DNA from: Biomphalaria glabrata
Lineage: Eukaryota; Mollusca; Gastropoda; Planorbidae
Length of the DNA stretch: 64,000 bases
Reading direction: 5' to 3'
Assembly (NCBI RefSeq): GCF_947242115.1
Contig: NC_074724.1
Location: 33,326,505-33,390,504, forward strand
Of the stretch, positions 41,901 through 50,714 are shown piece after piece. Below the pieces are notes generated by a model. The model was not told the DNA's origin. It saw only the letters and a program-made list of their open reading frames with translations, and did no database searches. The number at the start of each line of letters is the position of its first letter. The first letter of the stretch is position 1. The position numbers and the translations under genes are program-made.

Positions 41901-44900
41901 TTTAGAGATTACGCTAGTTTTGTAAATAAATATAGTGTGCGTTGTTTTTAGCGACGGTAAAAGTAGTGACGTAGTCAGACAGACGTATGACGTTGCAGAC
42001 TACATGATAGGAGAAGAATATGTCTAGGGCTTAATAGACTGCTAATTAAAACGACGGATAGATAGACAAGACGATCGTCTACATCTGTAAATAAACATCA
42101 GTTGAAGTCTTCAGAAGGATTATCTTATCTTATCTTATATAATACAGACGTTACTTCAAAAAAGAAGATGATTACGTCCTACGCGTCATGCATTTAGTCA
42201 TGCATATTAACCAATGACTTAAATTCAGCCAAGTCACTGGTTTTCCTGGCTAGCTCAGGCAACCCATTCCATGCTCTAATAGCACTAGGGAAGAAGGAGT
42301 GTTTGTACAAGTTTGTCCTAGCATATGGGATGAGGAATGTGCCTTTATCTTTGTGTCTTTCAGAGTATTTTATTAGATTTTGTTTTTGTATTTGAAGATT
42401 ATGGTTCAGTGTTTTATGTATGATTGCTACTTTACTTTTGAGCCTTCTGTCCTGAAGGCTTTCTCAATTGAGTGATTTTACTAAAGGTGTTACTCTAGTC
42501 AAATGTGAATATTCGTTTGTTATGAATCTCACTGCTCTATTTTGTGTCTGTTCCAGTTTCTTAATGTTTTCTTGAGTTGAGGGGTCCCAAACGGAGGATG
42601 CATATTCTATTATTGGCCTAACCAAGGTTAAATAACATTTTAGTTTTATGTTCTTATTTGATTTATAGAAATTTCTTTTAATAAATCCTAATGCTTTGTT
42701 TGATTCTTTTGTAGTTTACTCTTAACAACTGACATTTTTCTGGGTGGAAAGAAATGCTCCAATTTGATTCCCATTTCTGTAATTCATCTAATTCTCTTTG
42801 TAAAATATCTGTGTCCTGTGTTGTTTTTATTGTTCTATATATTATACTATATTTAATTGTTGTGTCCCTTGGATGTTTACGCACTAGCGTTAAAAAAAAG
42901 TGATAGACATCACACAAAATCCAAGCCGTGACAAAATTTAATAAAACCAAATCGCTATTTCCTTTTTCTTTTTTTTGTGAGGACACTATCCCAAAATAAA
43001 TATAGTGTGGGGAACGGGAAGGAGGAATTTCATTATGGCCTTCGAAAATGCAATTTCTTTTCTCTCCAGATCTAATGGTCTAAAGTCTAAAGAAATGTGT
43101 GCGGTATTATTGTCTAATACCGTACCTTGCTTGCCTTATGAATAAAGGATGAGAAGAAAAAAACTAAGCAAAGGGGCTATATTAAGAATTCAAAAGCTGA
43201 AAAGTGTGATCAATTGGAGGATGCTAAAAAAAAAAAAAGTAAGGGTTGTCATTGTAATTAAAAAAGCGCCGAAAAGTATGAAAGGGTTTGGGGGGTGGGG
43301 ATTCCAGCTAAACAAGAAAAAACAAACTAAATATTTCGATATTAAACTAGTGTTAATAATCCAGTTACACTAATGTACGTTACATGAAATGGTAGCCAGT
43401 CTGGACCTGTCTTAGTGTTACACAGAGGAAAAAAAAATGTCTTCCACGTATCGGTTGTTCCTCAGAGTTGAAGATAATCTACTTCCTAGTCTAAGCCTCC
43501 CGCAGGACGACGGGTGATGGCAGCGCAGGGCCGGTCCTATAGGTTGCGGGGCCCTATGCGAAACGGATTGCGCGGGGCCTTATTTGGGTTGTGATAATTT
43601 AATAATAAGTGAAAATTAAGATTTTGTATTAGAAAATAAATTCGCCTTTGCATTTAATTTATACTTTTCTAAGTACAAAATCACTGTCAAATTAACTTTA
43701 CGAGCAATCTACTGTAGATAGTAGTTTACCAACAAAAAGCCGATAAACATTCAGATCTGCCTTTTAGATTTAGATTTTTTTTTCCGAAGAGGTCGAGATA
43801 GATTTAGATCTATATTTGTAAGCCAAGGACTTTGAAAGTAAATTAAGTATTTAAACTTCTTGTTTTGGTTAAAATTCGCCTTATTATTACAGTTTTATTA
43901 AATGAAAGCTGACAAAACCTTTTTTTTTTAAATCACGAGTAGGATTGGCGTTTTCTATATTGAATGACACTCCGAAATGACAATTCTGTCTGTTTTAAGA
44001 GATTTGCAGCAGCTTTCAGGAGATTTCTCATATTTTATAGTTTTATTAAAATTCCAGGAACTCTTTAATGCAATGGTTTAATTTAATAATTTACACCTAG
44101 AACTTGCATCACGCGGGGCCTATGAAAGTGCGGGGCCCACTGCGGCCGCATAGGTTGCAGTGGCTTAAGACCGGCCCTGTGGCAGCGGACAGGGTTTGCG
44201 AAACAACCGTACGACATTCCAGCCGAATAAAAAAAAAGACTGGACGTAGGACTAACTTACTCTGTCGGACGCAGGGCGGGTGGGGGGGGGGGGGAGGGGA
44301 GTGAGCGGATAAGTAAAAATGATATTAGAATTCTCGGGCCAAAGGCATATGAACGTATGAGTGTCTGGGGAAAGGAAGAGCGCTTTACAAAGCGAGTCTT
44401 TCTAAATCAAGTCAAAAGTCTATGTCGGAGAAATAAGTATGCGCAGGGTGAAACACTTAACTTAAAAAATGTGGGTTCTATAAAGAGAAAGAGAGAGAGA
44501 AGGAAAAAAAAGAGAGGGCCGTTAAATTCCATTGTAACAGATACACTAATTCACGGGCTTAAAAGTATGTTAGGGGGATCGTTAAAATGTGGCACATTTA
44601 TTAGAAGCTCCAAAAAAAAATGGACAGGATGTTTTGACCATAATAAACAATACAAAGCCTGGGAACAATCTACAGGCGTAGCCAGTGTGTGATGTTAGTC
44701 TATAATTATATGTATTGAAAATGACACTGTGGTTTCTACTGTTAAGCCTACTTCAATTCACGTTGTTATTCTGTGGATTGATTTTAAAAGGATTATTATT
44801 ATTTGAAAGAGACCGTTGGAAAAAAGGCTCACGAAACCGCGGGCCACACGTTAGATGCGCAAAGAAAACCCCCTTGTTGAAGACATGCGCAGAAGACGTA

Positions 44901-46362
44901 GGGAAAGCTGAACTAGACCCCCCCGGAGGACAGCGGCTTTGTCAGCATTAGATGTGTAGAAATATGTAGGTCGCAACTGGGTTTGCGTAGTCACACGTGA
45001 AACACTGAACTCATCCTTAGTCTTCGGAATCGAAGACATCGCCATTCACACATATGTGAACCTATTTTCAAAGGGTTAATATTCAAATGATTTTGAAAAG
45101 GATTGTGGATCTGTGGTCTCGGTTATACAAGGACTAAGGATTCAGTCTTTCTGTAAATGCTATTTAATTGGTTCAGTTGTAAAGGGGAATTGGTGTATGC
45201 ATTCAGTTGACAAGGAGTGCTATCCTTTGGATGGAGTCAAAAGCGCATTAAACATTCAATCAATGTCGCTTCAGCGTACAACTGAACGTGACTGCGTGTC
45301 TTGTGGCTCTTATGAAAGACTATAGTAGTTGTGGCTCTTATGAAAGACTATAGTAGTTGTGGCTGTTATGAAAGACTATAGTAGTTGTGGCTGTTATGAA
45401 AGACTATAGTAGTTGTGGCTGTTATGAAAGACTATAGTAGTTGTGGCTGTTATGAAAGACTATAGTAGTTAAACAAACAAAAAAAAACATCAACTCTCAA
45501 ATATAAAGCAATATTCTATATTTTATGTTTTCCTTCTATCAATTCTTTATCTTTTCAACCAAAGCTCGATAACAATTCTGTCTCGTAAACATCACTTCAC
45601 AAAGGGCTAGCGTCGTGTGTGTGTGTGTGTATGTTTATATATTCACATTTTATATATAATATATATCGTCTAGATCTAAGGACTGTCATTATACATTCGC
45701 TGAACCAGGCTTTTTAAATAAGGGTGGGGGGATGGAAAGTAAATTAATCGCTCTATAAGATGTATAAAGGAGATATTGTCTTTTTGTTTTTCTCATACAT
45801 TTCGTCCCCCCGTAACAGAGTTGCCCCACGAAAACGCTTAAAAGACCAGCTTAGGAGCTAACTTGCCTTAGCTGACATAGAAGAGAGCACCTGGTCGCAT
45901 GCGGCTTCAGAACGAGACAGCTGGAGGTCACTCACAAAGGCCGCGGGATACACATTTGAGACCAAACGCAGACGGCGAAAAGAAAATCGACCACCGGCGG
46001 ACGATGGTTATGCTTGCCCTGGATGTTGCAAAATATGTAGGTCACAGCTGGGGATGCGTAGCCAAGGGAAATACTGCTTTCCTCATTAATCTTCGGACTC
46101 GTAAACAAGCCTTATTATTAGTAGTATTATTAGTATTATTATTATCATTATATTTGAAATAAGTATCAGGTCAAAAGTTACCTTCGGAATGTTCAGTCTC
46201 AGTGTGGGTGGCCCTGATGACGATGTTACTGTCGATTTGAGAACCACTGGTCCGAGCATCACCTTGGAGTGTTTGAACCCATTCAACAGATTGAGCGTGG
46301 AGACGCCTGCGTTTCGGCCTACAACCACAGGATCTTGGTCTCTGGTGTCGAAGAAAAATGTT
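29721..46362 (-). CDS. Family 92 glycosyltransferase (GT92/DUF23), six exons, N-terminus missing
   Basis: Minus-strand exons 46362-46182, 41437-40828, 35174-34996, 34264-34169, 31176-31043 and 29949-29721 join in phase (2-0, 0-1, 1-0, 0-0, 0-2, 2-stop) to about 475 codons. Family landmarks appear in order: VCLKVTYGKVNPEKMVEWF, VLQYYNKTGFLD, VNDCKHR, VVIMDIDEFILP and ILFHYRNC. GT92 enzymes are Golgi type II membrane galactosyltransferases in animals; the characterised C. elegans member GALT-1 adds galactose to core fucose of N-glycans. DIDEF is the expected metal/sugar-nucleotide motif and is intact. The cytoplasmic tail and signal anchor were not found; they should lie on an exon above 46362. 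Acceptor sugar is unknown. Confidence 0.9.
30115..30448. mobile_element. hAT-type MITE (GGCCGG ends)
   Basis: Starts CAGGACCGGAGTTAAG and ends CTTAAATCCGGCCCTG. GCTACACT and CCTAAACT flank it (6 of 8 identical). It lies in the last GT92 intron. Confidence 0.75.
30640..30955 (+). repeat. Dispersed repeat D
   Basis: Contains GGTGGGGGATAAATAACGTG and a CAGACAGACAGACAGACAGA run. It has a partial inverted copy at 12355. Confidence 0.65.
31043..31176 (-). CDS. GT92 exon 5
   Basis: Acceptor TTTCCACAG above 31176, donor GTAAGT below 31043, phase 0 to 2. It encodes FTRYTNRTLEANYDG and RWVFIPQRTFYARNN. A 43-bp minisatellite fills the intron before it. Confidence 0.85.
31430..33285. repeat. 43-bp minisatellite, about 43 units
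   Basis: Unit GTGATTAAGTCTCATTA, AGGAAGGACAATGTCC, TGTGTATCCA. Each unit has the dyad AGGACAATGTCCT or its CC variant. Unit variants (GAAGAAC, GGACCATG, TTACGG) recur in blocks. It fills the intron between GT92 exons 4 and 5. Confidence 0.95.
33462..33790 (-). repeat. Dispersed repeat resembling a LINE 3' tail
   Basis: Minus strand reads AAATTTCCGTAAGGATCAAT then AAAGCAGTC, the kind of 3' end seen in several non-LTR elements. The right part has no coding match. Confidence 0.4.
33825..34065 (-). mobile_element. SINE family A copy
   Basis: Minus-strand, near full length: GGCCAGCACAACGAGCAACC, AATGTCAGGTACCCATTGG, GGCGCCCCAAAGATCCC and the head with TTCGGTTTGGAAGC. Confidence 0.85.
34079..34148 (-). 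pseudogene. Partial duplicate of GT92 exon 4 with its splice donor
   Basis: About 70 bp repeat the adjacent exon end at 34150-34220. Read on the minus strand it gives VVMTSWGFSRDSPLH followed by the same GTAAGTTG donor. The true exon has ATR where this has FSR. An AG lies at its upstream edge, but its phase does not fit simple inclusion, so it is probably an unused relic. Confidence 0.75.
34169..34264 (-). CDS. GT92 exon 4
   Basis: A 32-codon exon, phase 0 to 0, acceptor TTTTACAG above 34264 and donor GTAAGT below 34169. It encodes GGFQVDAYVVMTSWGATRD. A diverged copy of its 3' end, donor included, sits just downstream at about 34079-34148. Confidence 0.85.
34735..34965 (-). repeat. Dispersed repeat resembling a LINE 3' tail
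   Basis: Minus strand ends in CATTACGGGCAATAAAGAGT followed by an ATTATT-rich run, a typical non-LTR 3' end. A TA-rich run lies at 34929-34953. Confidence 0.45.
34996..35174 (-). CDS. GT92 exon 3: DxD-type catalytic motif
   Basis: Acceptor ACATACAG above 35174, donor GTTTGA below 34996, phase 1 to 0. It encodes RYSEQAFVDEVMAVNDCKH and YVVIMDIDEFILP, the strongest family signature in the gene. Confidence 0.92.
35375..35560 (-). repeat. Dispersed AT-rich repeat, inverted copy of 8430-8615
   Basis: Shares AACTTGAGATAAAATGA and ACAAAATCTAACTCACTAC with the reverse complement of 8430-8615, and a CAAACTGTC/GTTTGTGTGG end. Confidence 0.5.
35690..36548. repeat. 36-bp minisatellite, about 24 units
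   Basis: Unit GGGGAACATGACTCGTCG, AAACGTTATATCTAGTCC. Because 36 is a multiple of three, frames stay open on both strands (GNMTRRNVISSP and FPGLDITFRRVM). ATGAAT units dominate the left, ATGACT the right. Intronic in the GT92 gene. Confidence 0.95.
36641..36735 (-). mobile_element. CR1-like LINE 3' terminus, inverted
   Basis: AAGATGATTACGTCCTACGC through GTCATTGGTTTTCC is the reverse complement of the LINE 3' end. It abuts a sense-oriented copy at 36736. Confidence 0.88.
36736..38352 (+). mobile_element. CR1-like LINE, internal-to-3' degenerate copy
   Basis: Runs from the region equivalent to about 54825 to the 3' tail, lacking about 350 bp of the middle, where 37157 jumps from GGACCTGATGGTATG to GAAATACAACTAATAGG. 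Multiple frameshifts. FADD equivalent near 37510 is disturbed by a short insertion. Confidence 0.9.
38353..38480 (-). mobile_element. SINE family B copy
   Basis: GTTCCTTCAGAGTTGAAG, CTACTTCCTAGTCC and CGGGCAGGGTATGACC on the minus strand, starting right at the LINE tail. Confidence 0.7.
38695..38826 (-). repeat. Dispersed repeat F
   Basis: Contains an inverted pair: ACCAATAGCTC(A) at 38730 and TAGCTATTGGTCCCC at 38765, then CCTATAGGTTGTGACGTTGC. Matches 18375 and 8815. Confidence 0.6.
38828..38985 (+). mobile_element. CR1-like LINE internal fragment
   Basis: About 155 bp matching 55565-55715 of the long copy (AAGGCTTTTGACAAAGTTCA), cut at both ends. Such a fragment without a 3' end points to deletion or later rearrangement. 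Confidence 0.88.
39455..39660 (+). repeat. Dispersed repeat D
   Basis: Has GACTCGTGTTTTGTTGG, CAAAGTTTCATCTTAATTC and ACTGTCAGACAGAG in the D-family order. 39661-39957 shows nothing else. Confidence 0.5.
39958..40446 (+). mobile_element. Non-autonomous Helitron-like element
   Basis: Starts TCTATACTTTAAAG and ends GGCTAG, followed by T. A hairpin (CCCGC...GCGGG near 40418-40432) lies about 10 bases before the terminal CTAG. TC start, 3' hairpin and CTRR end followed by T are the Helitron hallmarks. There are no TIRs and no TSD, and no Rep/helicase coding. Confidence 0.55.
40765..40806. repeat. (TATAA)n microsatellite
   Basis: About eight ATATA/TATAA pentamers directly after the GT92 exon 2 donor region, on the intron side. 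Confidence 0.9.
40828..41437 (-). CDS. GT92 exon 2: stem and start of catalytic domain
   Basis: A 610-bp exon from acceptor TCTTCCAG (above 41437) to donor GTAAGT (below 40828), phase 0 to 1. It encodes NGWARHNDSMDFKCCF, then VCLKVTYGKVNP and the Y-x-x-x-G-x-L-D strand that opens the GT92 fold. Confidence 0.9.
41542..41742. mobile_element. hAT-type MITE (TTCTCAACC ends)
   Basis: CAGGGGTTCTCAACCTG to GGTTGAGAACCACTG, 201 bp; CTCTAGAT and CTCTAGAG flank it (7 of 8). A TC- and GA-rich microsatellite follows at 41758-41800. Confidence 0.9.
42118..42855 (-). mobile_element. CR1-like LINE, minus-strand partial copy
   Basis: Reverse complement of the LINE 3' ~1 kb, beginning at TATCTTATCTTATCTTAT (the tail) and reading back to about the FADD region, with an internal deletion near 42712. 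Frame broken. Confidence 0.92.
42856..43444. other. No recognised feature
   Basis: AT-rich intronic sequence. A short lysine-rich frame near 43150-43370 has low-complexity A runs and no splice or homology support. Confidence 0.4.
43445..44235 (-). mobile_element. SINE family B copy split by a hAT element
   Basis: The 3' part (GTTCCTCAGAGTTGAAG, CCTCCCGCAGGACGACGG) lies at 43450-43525. The head (GACAGGGTTTGCGAAACAAC) resumes at 44188 after the inserted element. Confidence 0.82.
43526..44179. mobile_element. hAT-type non-autonomous element inserted in a SINE, perfect 8-bp TSD
   Basis: Starts CAGGGCCGGTCCTATAGG and ends TTAAGACCGGCCCTG, 654 bp. TGGCAGCG flanks both sides exactly (43518-43525, 44180-44187). 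No transposase frame. A 509-bp relative in opposite orientation is at 61213-61721. Confidence 0.92.
44275..44914. other. No recognised feature; G tract and A/G-rich stretch
   Basis: A G run at 44281-44295 and AGAGAGAGAAGG-like sequence near 44490-44515. A low-complexity basic frame at 44357-44690 has no family likeness. Confidence 0.4.
44915..45050 (+). mobile_element. LINE C-terminal tail fragment, type B
   Basis: AAATATGTAGGTCGCAACTGG and CTTAGTCTTCGGAATCG match 46025-46100. Only the zinc-finger-like end is present. Confidence 0.6.
45298..45472. repeat. 28-bp minisatellite, about 6 units
   Basis: Unit AGTTGTGGCTGTTATG, AAAGACTATAGT; the first units have CTC for CTG. Near-identical copies suggest recent expansion. 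Confidence 0.92.
45815..46125 (+). mobile_element. LINE C-terminal tail with zinc-finger-like end, type B
   Basis: A plus-strand frame reads LADIEESTWSHAASERDSWR and RSLTKAAGYTFETKRRRR, then DDGYACPGCCKICRSQ. This is the W-E-x-A-A-x-D-R-x-x-W-R tail plus a C-x-x-C finger known from many animal LINE ORF2 proteins. Followed by an ATT-rich run. It lies close to the GT92 exon at 46182. Confidence 0.75.
46182..46362 (-). CDS. GT92 exon 1 of those found (stem region)
   Basis: Read on the minus strand from 46362 after acceptor CAATTAG, with donor GTAACT below 46182. It starts in phase 2 and ends in phase 0, matching the next exon. It encodes FFFDTRDQDPVVV and LKSTVTSSSGPPTLRLN. The call rests on phase and position more than on motifs. 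Confidence 0.65.
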
Positions 46363-46424
46363 CTAATTGAAATAGAATGAATAGACGAGCTGTTATTAGA
46401 GCCTCACCCACTTGGTCATGTACA

Positions 46425-46585
46425 AATCTTATCTTATAAGTTTTAGACGATACTTCAAAATAGAACCCAAATAAGTCCTATGCATTTCATGTGTCAATCT
46501 AGTCATGCATGTTAACCAATGACTAAACTCTACTAATTCGTTGGTTTTTCAGGGCTGATTCAGGCAACCCATTTCATTGTATTAC
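46425..46585 (-). mobile_element. CR1-like LINE 3' fragment, old
   Basis: CTAGTCATGCATGTTAACC and TTCAGGCAACCCATTTCAT on the minus strand, preceded by the TCTTATAAG remnant of the tail. Confidence 0.8.
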
Positions 46586-46629
46586 TAATAATATAGTAGA
46601 TGTTCTAAATTAAATGAATTTGAAGCGGC

Positions 46630-46995
46630 GTGATAGAAGAAAAGAAAAAAAACATTAAATAGGAAGAAAGAGAGAAAAAAAGAAAGAATGAAAGAGGAAA
46701 AGAATGAAAGAGAGACAGAAAGAGAAAGAAAGAGAAGGAGAGAGAGAAAGAAAAAGAGGGAGAAAGAGAAAGAGGGAGAGAAAAGAGATGGAAATAGAGA
46801 AAGAGAGAAAAGAACAAGACTACAAGAGAACAACAATCTTTAAATATATGATTAATATTTAAGGGGTTAGGTGGCAGATTGGTAAGCACTTGGTGCCTGA
46901 CCCGCGGGGAAAGAGAAAGAGATAATAGAGAAAGAGAGCGAAAGAGAGAGAGAGATAGAAGAGAGGGTGGAAAGAGAGAGGGAGAGAAAAGTTTA
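46630..46995. repeat. Purine-rich GAAA/GAGA tract with SINE A head fragment
   Basis: Two GAAAGAGAGA-rich blocks flank 46860-46905, where GGTGGCAGATTGGTAAGC resembles a SINE A head. ATATGATTAATATT precedes both this fragment and the full SINE at 47036, so a larger unit was duplicated. Confidence 0.8.
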
Positions 46996-47034
46996 CTAGA
47001 GAAAAACGATATTTAAATATATGATTAATATTAA

Positions 47035-47285
47035 AGGGTTTGGTGGCTGATTGGTAAGCGCTTGGCGTCTGCAACGGAGAGCTCCCGGATTCAAATCTCC
47101 ATAAAGACTGGGGTTTTGAATTTCGTGATTTTGATGACGTCCATCAAGCTCTACATTACTTTAGGGAAAGCGAAGGCAGTTGGTCGTTGTGCTGGCCACA
47201 TGACATCCCTCGTTAACTGTCGGCCACACTAAAAAAGGATCTTTACAACAACTGTCCCATAGATCACAAGGTCAGGGACACTTTG
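47035..47285 (+). mobile_element. SINE family A copy
   Basis: GGTTTGGTGGCTGATTGG, TTCAAATCTCC and GGCAGTTGGTCGTTGTGCTG, ending near CACAAGGTCAGGGAC. Confidence 0.85.
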
Positions 47286-48177
47286 CTTAATTATATATTT
47301 TTATGTTTTAATTTTATGTTCACGTATTACGTCATTGTTTGTTGTTGCCTTAGTGAAAACCACTTGTCAAGATGTGACGTAGTAAACAGATTTAGTTTCT
47401 ACTTTAACTAAAGATGACAGTGTCTCTATTGATTTAGCAGTGTATTTATGACTGTGCCTTATGTTCCATCTCTGTAGAAACAGAGCAATTTGTGGATGGA
47501 TAAACTCACAAAAATAGACCCATTCAGAACTTCTGTCGAGAGGAAGATTTTCAAGCTTAATTTTATGACAGTAAATCAGATATTTGTTAACATTGAGATT
47601 TTCCCTATCAGGTTTATGTTTATAAAGCACAAAAATACAGTACGAGAGAACAAGACATTTTAAACAAATACATTTTTAAAGACTATACCTTTATTATACA
47701 ACTTAAAATATAATAAACTATGTTTTTTTAATATTTCAAAAACCGAACCCGTGATTTTGACCCTGTCAGCTGCTTGGACGAACGATATTTCCAATTAAGC
47801 CAGCGGGCAATTATATGGACCTCTAGATCTAGACTTCTTATTTAGAACTATTAAGACTCAGTATAGATGTAGTTCTAGATCTACTTCTAGATCTAGAATC
47901 TAGATGTAATGTACATGACATTTAGGTAAAAGTGTATGCGAATCTTAGATACACTTTCTAAATTAAATTTTAAAAAACAAAAACTACAGCTGACTACCAC
48001 ATGTTATTTTTTATATATTATTCCAATGATAGGCCTTTTAGTTTTAAGTCTAGACTGACTTAGAAGAAGATGCGCACAATTTTCCTGAACATTAATTTAT
48101 TAAACTTTTGAATGAATAATGCCTTACATTTGGAAAATCCCTAACGCGATAGTCCTTTCGAGAACGCGATAATCCTT
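47286..48177. other. No recognised feature
   Basis: AT-rich. A cluster of (C)TAGATCTA-like palindromes occurs at 47820-47905 with no evident function. Confidence 0.4.
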
Positions 48178-48434
48178 TAACTCTTTATATCCGTAATTAT
48201 TTTCCACATTCTGACAGCATTGTTCATTGTTCATATTTGTACATTCTACCCTGTTATGGTTAAACTGTAATCACAATTTTGTTTGTGACCAGAAAACGTG
48301 ACTTTTAGTAAAGAATTATAGGAGAATGCATGCTCTTTTTATAACACAAATTAAAGTTTATAAAAATCAAATATTAATTTAATTAAATGGGGTCAAATTA
48401 ATGTTAGTATCGTTACTTAGGAGAGAAAGAGTTA
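48178..48434. mobile_element. Long TTAA-flanked MITE
   Basis: TTAACTCTTTATATCC to GGAGAGAAAGAGTTAA, sharing CATTCTACCCTGTTATG and GGAGAATGCATGC with 17105-17353. Confidence 0.78.
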
Positions 48435-48456
48435 AAAACCGATGTTGGCTCTATAA

Positions 48457-48657
48457 AACAAACAAAAAATAACAAACAATTAACACAAAATAGTCTTAAG
48501 TTAACCTAAGTTAACATCTCCGCCCCCTTCCGATTTCCCGCACTTTTACACCAGCGTAGCTCATTTCTTTTCTGCCTCGATAGAGAACAACATCGGACAG
48601 ATAAGTTAACTTAAGACTATTTTGTGTCAATTGGTTGTTATTTTTTGTTTGTTTTGT
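48457..48657. repeat. Large inverted repeat with ~55-bp arms
   Basis: Left arm about 48457-48508 and right arm about 48603-48657 are reverse complements with roughly three mismatches (core ACAAAATAGTCTTAAGTTAA). The spacer is about 95 bp and GC-richer. Could be a palindromic MITE or a hairpin RNA source; no second copy was seen. Confidence 0.82.
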
Positions 48658-48954
48658 AGTTGATGAAGGCCTCGTGGCCCAAACGTCCTTTGTTTTACTT
48701 GGTCCGGCAGGGTTACATATATGCATGTTTTTCGTATTTTCTATACAGTCGTTTACCCCTGCAGCAGTAAATCTTTATTTTTTAGTCTTTGGCTCTATAA
48801 AGTTAGTTCTCAAGCCAAATTTAGCCTACATTTATTTATTTTATTTTTTACTTTGAAAAATTATAACGGTCAAACCAGAGTTTTCCTCGTGTGGCCAACG
48901 AGCTAGTAATTCTTTTCTCAACGATAGCCATCAACTGTTACATTTATAGGGGAA

Positions 48955-49145
48955 AGCGATGGGAAGACAAAATAATAAAAGGACCCGCTATTGAAAGAGG
49001 TAAAAGAGAGAGAGGAATGGAGAAAAACGGTCGACAAATCTGGTGTGGTGCCCCAACGGTGCAACATTTGAAATTGTCGTGTAGAGTTGTGCATCTCTCT
49101 TGGAACCCTAAGGCCAGCAAAAGCGAAACAAGAGCTCCCTTCCAC
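48955..49145 (+). mobile_element. LINE C-terminal tail fragment, type A
   Basis: Reads GKRWEDKI, then in a shifted frame EEWRKTVDKSGVVPQR, the classic LINE tail. Frameshifted. Confidence 0.72.
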
Positions 49146-49183
49146 CGGCCTGAATGAACGAAGCAACAGACTAAGGGATAGAT

Positions 49184-49603
49184 TCGGTGGTTCTCAACCT
49201 ATTTAGCTCAGAGACCCCCTAATATGATTCCCCGCTAGGCGGCGACCCCCAACCGTAAAAATTATTTCGTTCAAAGGCGTAGGTAGACCCTAAATATGAT
49301 TTTGCTAATGTTATAAAATCATAATCAAATTTTAAATGCATATATATCTGACATCCATGATGTATCTACATAGCAAAAGCATCATCTAATTTTACTTGCT
49401 TAAATTAAAAAAAAAAGTTCTTTAATGTATACCATCTATGGTAAACTTGCTTGTTATAACACTTAAGAAATCGTATGAAAAAAAAACACAACTTCCAATG
49501 AAAAATAGACGAGAAGCCGAAATTTCCGATGGTCTTAGGCGACCCCTGGCAAATGGTCATTCGACCCCGAAAGGGGTCGCGACCCACAGGTTGAGAACCC
49601 CTG
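49184..49603. mobile_element. hAT-type MITE (TTCTCAACC ends), perfect 8-bp TSD
   Basis: TCGGTGGTTCTCAACC to GGTTGAGAACCCCTG, 420 bp; GGATAGAT flanks both ends (49176-49183, 49604-49611). Its interior is longer than that of the 3441 copy and partly shared. Confidence 0.9.
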
Positions 49604-49611
49604 GGATAGAT

Positions 49612-50540
49612 GGAGGTGAAGGGAGGGAAGAGGGAAGATGAAAGAGGTTTATATTTTAGTTTGTTTTGAACGTAAAAAAAAAGCTTGTCCACTGTTTGGT
49701 CTTCAGACTCTCTCAGATCGAATCATTAAAGAGCTACAACCCAGGGATCTAACGCCAGGAAGAACTAAGGTAGACAGTGTGTAACTTTGATTTAAAAAGA
49801 GCTACGCCGAAGTTTATTACAGCAAACAAAGTCTAGGCAAGTGCCTAGTTAAGTTTTTAACTCCAGGGGATACATTTGGAAAGCATGTATATTGGGAAGC
49901 GGGGGATGGGGGGGGGCGGCATTAAACGCAGCAATCTGTTTTCAATATGGGCCTCAGCTATTTTTGAATCCATCTACAACATTTATTTTCTGATAACGCC
50001 TCTGTGAAAGGTTATGGACCTTTAAGAAATCATCTGGTTATCTATAAAGAACGACCACTCCGCAGTTAAAGTAAAAATGTGAAATTGAATAAACACACGC
50101 ACATACACACACACATACAAAGCTCTAAGGGCTGCGCCGTGTTTCAAAGATAGGGTTTAAAAACAAACGCGTTAGGAAACTAGGTGTAAAGGTAATAGGT
50201 AGACGTAAGGGGGGGTGAAGGGGGGCAATTAATTGAGTTACCCCAGCCAGGGTTTTAGAAATTAGAACTACACGGGAATACAGGGGAGGGAGTATCGTTT
50301 AGAATGTTGTTTTTTATGATATAGAGGGGTCGGGGCGGGGGCTTCAAAATTTCAGCTTATTATTGAACAAAGCTAGATATAACTTTTTTATAAAAATTAA
50401 TCATGAAAATACATTGTAAATATGTATGTAAATATGAATGTAAATATGAATGTAAATATCAAAAGTTGTTTTGTTCCTATACGTTTGATAGTCGATTTAA
50501 GCTCTTGGTTGAAAATAATCTATCAATTCTTCAATTTGGA
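49612..50540. other. No recognised feature; G tracts
   Basis: G-rich runs near 49900, 50210 and 50325 and a CA run at 50098-50118. A TAAATATGAATG triplet occurs at 50415-50460. Confidence 0.4.
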
Positions 50541-50541
50541 T

Positions 50542-50681
50542 GCGTCAGTTACGTGGAGAGGGGAAAACTGTCGTGTGGGCGACATCCTTCCGGCCATAGC
50601 TTATACCCAGGCATCAGTTACGTGGAGAGGGGAAAACTGTCGTGTGGGCGACATCCTTCCGGCCATATCTTATACCCAGGC
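50542..50681. repeat. Two tandem 69-bp units
   Basis: CAGTTACGTGGAGAGGGG through CTTATACCCAGG is repeated with one or two changes. 69 is 23 codons and the frame stays open across both, but there is no other coding support. An ATT run follows. Confidence 0.88.
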
Positions 50682-50714
50682 ATTCCTCCCATATTATTAT
50701 TATTATTATTATAT

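Noticed and set aside
46585-47074. Phe/Ser/Leu-rich minus-strand frames
   Set aside because: They are the complement of a purine-rich GAAA/GAGA tract.
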